In this document: piece after piece, positions 1-5,713 of the stretch
How the letters are laid out: every line of letters begins with the position of its first letter
Numbering within the stretch: position 1 is the stretch's first letter
Source: JBGPIK01 sp041484845
GTDB taxonomy: Bacteria; Desulfobacterota; Binatia; UBA9968
Length of the DNA: 9,073 nucleotides
Assembly: GCA_041484845.1 (NCBI GenBank)
Contig: JBGPIK010000283.1
Location: 1 to 9,073 of the forward strand
Direction of reading: 5' to 3'
Notes under the pieces: generated by a model
The model's database searches: none
The model's input: only the letters and a program-made list of their open reading frames with translations
Told to the model about the DNA's origin: nothing
Position numbers and translations under genes: made by a program

Positions 1-62
1 AAGCGGATCTTTGCTAAGAGCTCTCTGCGCTTGGCGCTTTGCTCTCAGTTGAGCGCTCCCGC

Positions 63-1001
63 TTACAGCAACGGCGCGTACATGCCGGCTTTGATGATCG
101 CGTATTTCGAAAACCAGTTGCCGACAAGCGTGAGAATACCTGCTGACGCAAGGGCCACCAGCTGTACCTCGCTGTTCGAGGCGTCGCCGTTAAGCACCAA
201 CAACAACGGCACGAGAATGCCGCCGACGAGAGTTCCCCAGACAAACGGCAGGTTGAGATCTTCTTTCATGAGTCGTTTTACCGAAATTCGCGCCGCCATG
301 TGACCGTAGGCGCCCTGCAGTATGTGCGCTAAAAAGAGGAGCAGCGCCGAAAGTAAAACGATGAGGTCTAGATTCGCGCAATCTGCCAAGAACTCTGGAG
401 AAGCCGGATTGATAACAGCAAAAATGGGAACCAGACCTAGCGCGCTGGCAAAAGCGAACGCCAAAAACTGGAGTGGAATCAGAGTCGTGTTCCAGAACGG
501 GATCGAGGGAGAAAAAGCTAGGACGAGTCCGGGATAGATGATGACGATGAACGCAGCAACGGCAGCTACGATCTGAAACGCAATCCCCAAAGTTGAATTT
601 CCGGCCCATGGCAGATCGGCAAAAGGGTGAATTCCGCCCCACTCGAAGTCACCGATCGCCCAAAGTCCCGCCAGCGTGAGGAAGATAAAATCGCAGATCG
701 CGCCGATGCTGATCCACGAGGTGCGAGGATTCATCAAGGCTCGGAGCACGCGCAAAGGTTTTCCCAAATCGGCGATCAAGATCATTCCGCCAGCGCCGAT
801 CACGATCATGCTGAGGAGGTCGGCCACGATCATTCCGTAAAAGCGCCCCAACTCTATCCCGAAAACAAGCCGGTTGATGAACAGCGCCCCTCCTACTCCC
901 ATGGCAGAAAACCAACTCGCGTGGGGAACTCCCCAAACGGTTTGCGGCTTCGGCTCCACCAGCCATCGTCCCGCGGTAAAAGGATTGGCAACTGCCGGCA
1001 T
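63..1001 (-). CDS. NrfD/PsrC-family integral membrane subunit
   Basis: 312 residues, mostly hydrophobic, with about eight to nine membrane-spanning stretches (for example around residues 33-49, 56-76, 98-117, 138-163, 173-197, 211-230, 253-270, 280-295). Family signatures are visible: a charged loop LADLGKPLR at about 77-84 followed by NPRTSWIS (91-98), and YPG followed later by FW and P (156-176). Known NrfD/PsrC proteins anchor oxidoreductase complexes in the membrane and exchange electrons between quinone and a periplasmic or cytoplasmic iron-sulfur subunit, as in polysulfide, nitrite or tetrathionate reductases. The start ATG is preceded by GCGAGG about 8 nt upstream. The usual partner, a 4Fe-4S ferredoxin-like subunit, is not upstream, where the next gene is a substrate-binding protein; it could lie beyond the left window edge. 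The substrate of the complex cannot be told. The family call is strong. Confidence 0.88.
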   Translation of the reverse strand: MPAVANPFTAGRWLVEPKPQTVWGVPHASWFSAMGVGGALFINRLVFGIELGRFYGMIVADLLSMIVIGAGGMILIADLGKPLRVLRALMNPRTSWISIGAICDFIFLTLAGLWAIGDFEWGGIHPFADLPWAGNSTLGIAFQIVAAVAAFIVIIYPGLVLAFSPSIPFWNTTLIPLQFLAFAFASALGLVPIFAVINPASPEFLADCANLDLIVLLSALLLFLAHILQGAYGHMAARISVKRLMKEDLNLPFVWGTLVGGILVPLLLVLNGDASNSEVQLVALASAGILTLVGNWFSKYAIIKAGMYAPLL

Positions 1002-1079
1002 TAACGTCCTCGCTTTCCAAATCGCCGCCGAAGCAGCAAGCAGACAAATCTTCGTTTGCTTATGTGGGCTCTTGCTCCC

Positions 1080-1137
1080 GAGTGAATGGAGCGCAGATTC
1101 GGTTCTTAAAATTTACCAAACTGCGGCGCATTCACTC
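1080..1137. repeat. Imperfect inverted repeat in the NrfD leader
   Basis: Two 17-nt arms, 1080-1096 and 1121-1137, match at 14 of 17 positions when one is reverse-complemented. The outer 9 bp (GAGTGAATG / CATTCACTC) are perfect. The 24-nt loop is AT-rich. It lies between the substrate-binding gene and the NrfD gene, inside the predicted 5' leader of NrfD, so it could be an RNA hairpin or a dyad operator. It lacks the T-tract of an intrinsic terminator. Confidence 0.45.
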
Positions 1138-1177
1138 CCGAATCGCCGTGCGGCTAGCCCGTGTACACCTTAGGGAT

Positions 1178-1206
1178 TCTTTACACGTCCGACATGCAGC
1201 CGTCAA
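1178..1206 (-). promoter_or_regulatory. Candidate promoter for the NrfD gene
   Basis: On the minus strand TTGACG (1206-1201, 5 of 6 to the sigma-70 -35 box) is followed after 17 nt by TAAAGA (1183-1178, only 3 of 6 to TATAAT). A transcript would start near 1170 and leave a leader of about 170 nt. Two perfect 8-bp palindromes, GTGTACAC (1161-1168) and GGCTAGCC (1152-1159), sit one nucleotide apart just downstream of the -10 and could be an operator. The -10 is poor, so confidence is low. Confidence 0.25.
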
Positions 1207-1283
1207 TATTTTCGCGGCTAAGCACACCCCTTCTGCCAAAATCGTAAGCTAAACGTCTGCGGTGACACGAGAGCGGTATGATT

Positions 1284-2273
1284 TTATTTGAAGAGACCTT
1301 CCTGTTCCAGCTTCTTGACTATCCTGTCGTCAATCACATGCTCAGCCTTGAGACTCGCAATCTTCGCATTGGTAGGCCCCAAGAGCCGAATCACATTGCG
1401 AATTCCGGCAACGTTGGGAAAGATCCTCCGTTCATACAGCGTTCTCATCACCTCATAGCCTTCCGCCGTTTCTTCGACCTTGTCCAGACGCAATCCTCTG
1501 GCCAGGCTTTTCATGACCGCGGGCTTATTGGCGGGATTTTGAATAAACACAATCGCCTCGACCACTGCTCTCAGGACCTTCTCTACGACATCGGGGGAAG
1601 TCTGAACAAAACTACGCCGCGCCATAAGACCTGTGCTCTGATAGGGAATGTTGAGATCGGCTAAATCGGCGAGCATTCTGTAGCCCTGGCGTTTTAACAC
1701 GGAAGCAAACGTGTAACTCAAATAGGCGCCATCAACAATTCCGCTGGCGATCGCCTGGGCTACAACCGACTCATCGCCAATGACCCTAAAACTGATATTA
1801 TCGCGGCTCGGGTCGAGTCCCCAATAATCGAGCGCCAGCATGGCATTCATCCAGAGGCCTCCTCCCATGCTCTGAACGCCGACTCTTTTATTCCTCAGAT
1901 CGGCGGGAGTTTTGATCGTAGGGACAACCATGAAGGTTCCGGTCAGGCGGTTGACCAAACCGGCTACGAACACCGCATCGAGTCCTCCCGCAAAGGCGCC
2001 AAGCGTGGAGCCGGTGCTGGAACCCGTGTGAAAATGGGATTCACCCGCTGCCAACGCCGCCAAAGAAACCGGTCCGCTGCGTACGTTGACGATTTTCACG
2101 TCTAAGTCCTGTTTGGCGAAGAAGCCCTGATCGTGCGCAACGAGGAGGGCTCCAACCGTTCTTTCATTCAGGCTGGCAAAAGTAATGACCAGCTTGACAG
2201 GAGCGGCGAACGAAGCTGAGACGGGAAAGCAAAGCCAACCGAGAACCACAAAGGCGATCGAGAAGAGGCGCAT
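1284..2273 (-). CDS. ABC transporter substrate-binding protein, NMT1/SsuA-like (periplasmic)
   Basis: 329 residues. The N-terminus is a Sec signal peptide (hydrophobic core about 4-20, likely cut after SFA near residue 23). The mature part begins VKLVITFASLNERTVGALLVAHDQGFFAKQDLDVKI when read in pieces, the typical opening of the NMT1/THI5-like and SsuA/TauA binding-protein superfamily (first strand, then a helix, then 'GFF...dLdV'). A second family landmark is TPADLRNKRVGVQSMGG at about 122-138 (seen as TPADLRNKRVG then VQSMGG). Length is normal for the family. These proteins bind small organic ligands in the periplasm for an ABC importer; no permease or ATPase gene is nearby, so the ligand is unknown. 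The start has GGGAGGG (2287-2281 on the minus strand) 7 nt upstream. It follows the cupin gene by 141 nt on the same strand. Confidence 0.88.
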   Translation of the reverse strand: MRLFSIAFVVLGWLCFPVSASFAAPVKLVITFASLNERTVGALLVAHDQGFFAKQDLDVKIVNVRSGPVSLAALAAGESHFHTGSSTGSTLGAFAGGLDAVFVAGLVNRLTGTFMVVPTIKTPADLRNKRVGVQSMGGGLWMNAMLALDYWGLDPSRDNISFRVIGDESVVAQAIASGIVDGAYLSYTFASVLKRQGYRMLADLADLNIPYQSTGLMARRSFVQTSPDVVEKVLRAVVEAIVFIQNPANKPAVMKSLARGLRLDKVEETAEGYEVMRTLYERRIFPNVAGIRNVIRLLGPTNAKIASLKAEHVIDDRIVKKLEQEGLFK

Positions 2274-2307
2274 ACGAATACCCTCCCTTTAGAGATGCCA
2301 CTTTTGC

Positions 2308-2398
2308 CGATCATTGGTGCATTGTTCCAACATTGCTGCAGTTTCGAAAGATGAGATCGTTGTTTATCCCGCGCGAATGAACACGCCGTCAATGATCG
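2308..2398. repeat. Split 9-bp inverted repeat flanking a promoter
   Basis: CGATCATTG at 2308-2316 and its exact reverse complement CAATGATCG at 2390-2398 lie 82 bp apart centre to centre. The distal copy overlaps the proposed -35 box and the proximal one lies in the leader of the substrate-binding gene. This is the layout of two half-operators able to loop, but a 9-bp match in a gap this size can also occur by chance. Confidence 0.3.
2363..2392 (-). promoter_or_regulatory. Candidate sigma-70 promoter for the substrate-binding gene
   Basis: On the minus strand TTGACG (2392-2387, 5 of 6) and GATAAA (2368-2363, 4 of 6) are separated by 18 nt. Transcription would begin near 2356 and give a leader of about 83 nt before the ATG at 2273. 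The candidate shares the 9-mer ATTGACGGC with the -35 region proposed for the NrfD gene. It implies that the binding-protein gene need not depend on read-through from the cupin gene. Confidence 0.4.
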
Positions 2399-2414
2399 TC
2401 CCCCGCTTCGGGCT

Positions 2415-3419
2415 CTATTCCGGTTCGTCGCCGAATTCGTAATAGAGGTAAGGAAACACTCTTCTTGCAATCGGCTGGAACATCTTCGATCGCAGCGCGT
2501 AATTGACTCTGATGAATCGGTCTACCACGGTGCCCGTGTTGAAGTGCTGGTGCATGGTTTGCGGTCCTGGAATATGCAGCAAGGTCCCCTTCTTCCAGTC
2601 GATCCGCTTGTTCTCCACCACGGAGTAACCATCGCCTTCCAGGCAATAAAGAATCGCCTCCATATGCGCGTGTTTTCCTGAATTCGCTCCCGGGCTGTCG
2701 TACATGATCGCCGAGATCTCAACCTCCTTGGCATTAAAGCCGCTGTCCTGCCATCGCATCAGCCGCACCATCTGCGAGCGATGCCCCTTGGCTCCGGCAG
2801 TTCTCATCTCCAGGGCCAGGCTGCGGGAGTATTCGTCCGTTTGCTTAGACCAGACCTCCGCCATCTTGTTGCCGGGGACAAGCGGCTGATCTTCTTTCCT
2901 CATTATAATTCTGCCCAGTTCAGGATGAATCGCCACTTTTGCGAGAGGAATACCGTCGAAGGCGTGCAGGTGAGTCTCGCCTGCTTCCTCAAATTGAAAA
3001 AATTTGGCGACCCCGGCGAACTTCTCCAGGCCAACGGCCATGACGGAAAAATAGCGCGCCGTTTCTTCCCCTAGGTTGAAGTGCTGGTGGACGACGCCGA
3101 AAGGAATAAACAAGCAGCTATCTTCTTCCCAGTCGTACCGGATACCGTCAATGATGCTGCATCCTTTCCCTTTGGTAATATAGATCGCTTCCTCGCCGTG
3201 GTAATGTTTCCCCGTGTTCCATCGCGGCGGAATCTCCCCCAGCATGATATCGCCGGTGGTAAGAAATCCGTTCTCCCGGGAACAAAGCAGGGCCGCTCGG
3301 TAGTCCTGTTTTGTTCGTACCCACTGAAGCTCTTCTTCGTGAATGTGCCTTCTAGCCTGGGCGGACTGTTCTCTCCAGTTATCCGCCAGCTGCAGCCATC
3401 CGTCGTAAAAATTAGTCAT
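2415..3419 (-). CDS. Two-domain cupin protein, gentisate-dioxygenase-like architecture
   Basis: 334 residues, a duplicated cupin. Domain 1 (about 55-125) has HYHGEE with metal-ligand candidates His72 and His74 plus Glu76 or Glu77, and later HQHFN with His111/His113. Domain 2 (about 235-305) repeats the pattern: HAHME with His250, His252 and Glu254, then HQHFN with His290/His292. Both domains therefore keep a full set of metal ligands. Length and the two-cupin arrangement resemble gentisate 1,2-dioxygenase and salicylate or hydroxynaphthoate dioxygenases (Fe(II), ring cleavage), but the specific gentisate motif around HRH is absent, so the substrate is open. No signal peptide: cytoplasmic. The start follows GAGGGAGAG a few nucleotides upstream. 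It diverges from a dienelactone-hydrolase-family gene, which suits, but does not prove, a role in aromatic catabolism. Confidence 0.8.
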   Translation of the reverse strand: MTNFYDGWLQLADNWREQSAQARRHIHEEELQWVRTKQDYRAALLCSRENGFLTTGDIMLGEIPPRWNTGKHYHGEEAIYITKGKGCSIIDGIRYDWEEDSCLFIPFGVVHQHFNLGEETARYFSVMAVGLEKFAGVAKFFQFEEAGETHLHAFDGIPLAKVAIHPELGRIIMRKEDQPLVPGNKMAEVWSKQTDEYSRSLALEMRTAGAKGHRSQMVRLMRWQDSGFNAKEVEISAIMYDSPGANSGKHAHMEAILYCLEGDGYSVVENKRIDWKKGTLLHIPGPQTMHQHFNTGTVVDRFIRVNYALRSKMFQPIARRVFPYLYYEFGDEPE

Positions 3420-3839
3420 CTTTACTCTCCCTCAAGAAATTTTGTTTGTGATGAAGTCGATCAGAGCGTCTCATACCAACATCAATGCTGCGAAGGAGCG
3501 ACTCGATGGCGTTTGCTTTTTCAGCGAAGAGATCGTGTCGTCTGCGTCCGGGGTTTTATATCGATGCGGGCGTACTCTTATCACCAGCGTGTTTAATCTA
3601 GGTCGAATGGCTCGGTCACATTTAATCCACACTTATGCCCTCGATACTCCAAGGCCGTAAGAATGTCCAGCGCTAACGTTCCGCCCAATCCGAACTCGCT
3701 CGTGCATTCTCATAAGCTTACGGTCTTAGTTCCTTATTTCTTACGTACTACACGCATTCCCCACACACCACCTCTTTACCACCATGCCGTGATCGTGCTA
3801 GGTTCGCTGAAATTTCTTTGCCGCGAGAGGAAACACAGA
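3420..3839. other. 420-nt spacer between divergent genes
   Basis: This stretch separates the cupin gene (leftward) from the hydrolase gene (rightward) and should hold both promoters. I find ribosome binding sites at each end but no pair of hexamers close enough to consensus to call a promoter. An open frame at 3442-3660 on the plus strand has no ribosome binding site and no recognisable domain. The part from 3663 to 3839 is in frame with the hydrolase but encodes a composition unlike the rest of that protein, so I treat it as non-coding. Confidence 0.5.
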
Positions 3840-4574
3840 ATGCAAATCATAGAAACAGCGTTCAATACCAAAGAACACGGTATCGCCGGTTTTCTCGCCT
3901 ATCCTGAGCGATCGACTCCCGGACCGGCGTTGTTTTTGATTCATCCCAAGGGAGGCGTGACCGATTACATCAAAATCGAAACGCGCAAGTTCGCGCGGTT
4001 AGGCTACAGCACCTTTGCGATCAACGTTTTCGAGCAGCTCGGGTATCCCGCGGCGACGCATATCGAAACCGGATCGCAGATCCAGGCAAAAACTCCGGAC
4101 CCCGAATTCACCCGCGTGCTCACCCAGGGATGGCGATTTTTACTTTCACAGCCCCATGTGAATAAACAGCGGACCGCGGTATGCGGTTATTGCATGGGCG
4201 GCCGGATCGCGATTCACTTTGTCGCGGCAACGCCGGAGGTGCGCGCTTTTGTCGGTTACTATCCGACGGTGCGTAACGAACCCACCACTGAAATGAGGCC
4301 CGTTCATCCTTCCGACGCCACCAAGAAGATCCGCTGCCCGTCGATCATTCTCTACGGCGCCGATGACGTCACCACGGTGGTTCCGGTGCAAGAAAAGATG
4401 TGGCAAGCATTTAAAGAGAACGGCCAATCGCTCGAATGGCACTTCTTTCCTTTCGGCGGCCACGGCTATGTCGATCCCGGCGCTCCCGGCTATCACGCGC
4501 ACGCCGCTGAACTCTCCTGGCCCTTGGTGGTTGACTTCATGGAACGCCAACTTCAATGGGGCTCAGGGTCTTAG
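3840..4574 (+). CDS. Dienelactone hydrolase family alpha/beta-hydrolase
   Basis: 244 residues from the ATG at 3840, which has GAGAGG at 3825-3830. An in-frame ATG at 3663 would add 59 residues with no family match and no ribosome binding site, so I reject it. The catalytic triad of the dienelactone hydrolase family can be placed: nucleophile Cys118 in CGYCMGGR, Asp176 in GADDVTTVVP, and His208 in FGGHGY. Family members hydrolyse dienelactone to maleylacetate in chlorocatechol and related ring-cleavage pathways; many homologues act on other esters or lactones. Odd point: the stretch LIHPKGG (33-39) replaces the usual 'HE..G', so the glutamate that hydrogen-bonds the cysteine in characterised dienelactone hydrolase appears to be missing. 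No signal peptide: cytoplasmic. It diverges from the bicupin gene. Family call is firm, substrate is not. Confidence 0.85.
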   Translation: MQIIETAFNTKEHGIAGFLAYPERSTPGPALFLIHPKGGVTDYIKIETRKFARLGYSTFAINVFEQLGYPAATHIETGSQIQAKTPDPEFTRVLTQGWRFLLSQPHVNKQRTAVCGYCMGGRIAIHFVAATPEVRAFVGYYPTVRNEPTTEMRPVHPSDATKKIRCPSIILYGADDVTTVVPVQEKMWQAFKENGQSLEWHFFPFGGHGYVDPGAPGYHAHAAELSWPLVVDFMERQLQWGSGS

Positions 4575-4605
4575 CGCCCGGGCGTAGCTCACATTCAACG
4601 AGACA

Positions 4606-4638
4606 CCCCGGATTCCGCGTGCGCTTCATCTAGGCTAC
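4606..4638 (-). repeat. REP-like repeat, copy A
   Basis: Read on the minus strand this 33-nt unit begins GTAGCC and ends AATCCGGGG, and it matches copy B at both ends (GTAGCC..GATGAAG and AATCCGGGG) with a divergent centre. It lies 31 nt after the hydrolase stop codon. Short extragenic elements of the form GTAGCCCGGAT..ATCCGGG are widespread in Proteobacteria; their stem can form an RNA hairpin downstream of genes. Confidence 0.65.
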
Positions 4639-4668
4639 AACGCGCTTTCGACGCAATCGTAGTGCGCC

Positions 4669-4700
4669 GTAGCCCGGATGAAGTGAAACGTAATCCGGGG
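4669..4700 (+). repeat. REP-like repeat, copy B
   Basis: This 32-nt unit starts GTAGCCCGGATGAAG and ends AATCCGGGG. Its own ends are complementary (CCCGGAT with ATCCGGG), so it forms a stem by itself. Together with copy A, which is inverted and 30 nt away, it makes a head-to-head pair, the layout called REPIN when mobilised by a RAYT transposase. No RAYT gene is in the window. Confidence 0.7.
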
Positions 4701-4764
4701 AGAACCTGATCCATTCCGCTGCCGTTGTCGCGACCCTTGATCCTCTGGATTGCGTGTTTTGTCC

Positions 4765-4793
4765 TTGACCGTTAGATGCGCATGTCATAGTTT
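4765..4793 (+). promoter_or_regulatory. Candidate promoter for the deacetylase/binding-protein operon
   Basis: TTGACC (4765-4770, 5 of 6 to the -35 box) is followed either by CATAGT (4786-4791, 4 of 6, spacer 15) or TAGTTT (4788-4793, 3 of 6, spacer 17). A start near 4798-4800 would leave a leader of about 30 nt to the ATG at 4830, which already has its ribosome binding site. The spacing and -10 are imperfect, so an activator may be needed. Confidence 0.35.
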
Positions 4794-4806
4794 GCGTTTC
4801 ACGCAA
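4792..4806. promoter_or_regulatory. Palindromic operator candidate
   Basis: TTGCGT-TTC-ACGCAA is a perfect 6-bp inverted repeat with a 3-nt centre, placed over the expected transcript start of the deacetylase operon and 23 nt before its ATG. A further direct TTGCGT half-site lies at 4750-4755, 42 bp upstream, which is four helical turns, just ahead of the -35 box. This geometry fits a repressor or an activator/repressor site. No regulator gene is in the window. Confidence 0.4.
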
Positions 4807-4829
4807 TACACTTTTCACAGGAGCACACG

Positions 4830-5699
4830 ATGCAAACGGATCGTTACGATTACTCTCCGATCATTCGACGTAAGCCGTTCAAATGGGCGAAAAATGCGCG
4901 CATCGCTTTGATGGTCGCTCCCAATATCGAGTTCTTTCATATCGATAAAGCGATTCCGGGCGTGCCGAGCTCACCATTGCCTGACGTCACGGGCTACGCG
5001 CTGAGAGATTACGGCTCGAGGATCGCAGTGTTTCGCATGATGGAGGTGCTCGATAAGCATGGCGTGCGCGCGAGCGTACTCTTAAACGCCGATGTATGCG
5101 CGCATCATAAAGCTATCATCGAAGAGGGTAACCAAAGGCATTGGGAGTGGCTCGGTCATGGCATAACCAACAATATGCGCATGAACCAGTACCCCGCGGA
5201 CGAAGAGCGCGCCGTGGTTCGTCAGGTCAGAGAAACGATTGCGGTAGCGACAGGGAAGGCGCCGCGCGGCTGGCTCGGCCCCGGGGGCGGAGATGAAAGC
5301 CCGAACACCTTGGATCACCTCGCGGCCGAAGGCTTTGATTACGTCTGCGACTGGGGCTGCGACGATCAACCGGTGGCGATGCGCGTCAAATCAGGGCGCA
5401 TGATCGCAGTCCCCTATCAACAGGGGCTCAACGATATTCGAGTCATTTTCCATGGGGGTCATACGGCGAAGGACTGGTACCAGATGGTCTGCGACCAGTT
5501 TGATACGTTATGGGCCGAGGGTGCAACGCAGGCACGGGTGATGACCATTCCGCTGCATCCCTTCGTGATCGGTCTCGCGTCTCGGATCAAATATCTCGAC
5601 CAGGCTCTCGAGTACATCTGCGCGCACGACGGCGTGTGGAAGGCAACCGGCGCAGAAATCGCGGATTACTTTTACGCTCATTACTACCAGAAACCCTAG
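4830..5699 (+). CDS. Polysaccharide-deacetylase-fold (NodB/PuuE-like) hydrolase
   Basis: 289 residues, one NodB-homology domain of the PuuE-type branch. Landmarks are the first strand IALMVAPNIEFF (25-36), where Glu34 stands near the usual catalytic Asp; LGHGITNN (108-115), equivalent to the H(S)xxH motif, with His110 kept but the second His replaced by Asn114; RGWLGPGGGDES (146-157), the substrate-loop motif; DWGCDDQP (174-181); and LHPF with His243. Canonical family members are metal-dependent deacetylases of chitin or peptidoglycan; the PuuE branch includes a metal-independent allantoinase acting on cyclic amides. The lost histidine favours a small amide or imide substrate over a polysaccharide. 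No signal peptide, so cytoplasmic. The start is backed by AGGAG (4819-4823). The next gene begins 14 nt after its stop, so the two are almost surely co-transcribed. Confidence 0.85.
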   Translation: MQTDRYDYSPIIRRKPFKWAKNARIALMVAPNIEFFHIDKAIPGVPSSPLPDVTGYALRDYGSRIAVFRMMEVLDKHGVRASVLLNADVCAHHKAIIEEGNQRHWEWLGHGITNNMRMNQYPADEERAVVRQVRETIAVATGKAPRGWLGPGGGDESPNTLDHLAAEGFDYVCDWGCDDQPVAMRVKSGRMIAVPYQQGLNDIRVIFHGGHTAKDWYQMVCDQFDTLWAEGATQARVMTIPLHPFVIGLASRIKYLDQALEYICAHDGVWKATGAEIADYFYAHYYQKP

Positions 5700-5713
5700 T
5701 TCTGGAGGCCCTC

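Noticed and set aside
627..1004. 125-codon plus-strand frame opposite the NrfD gene
   Set aside because: Antisense shadow with charged, low-complexity sequence and no ribosome binding site.
3442..3660. 72-codon open frame in the divergent spacer
   Set aside because: No ribosome binding site, no recognisable domain, and the composition looks random.
3663..3839. Earlier ATG for the dienelactone hydrolase
   Set aside because: The added 59 residues match nothing in the family, and only the ATG at 3840 has a ribosome binding site.
5510..5713. Upstream extension of the second binding-protein frame
   Set aside because: It lies in another frame of the deacetylase gene; the ATG at 5714 has GGAGG and begins a proper signal peptide.
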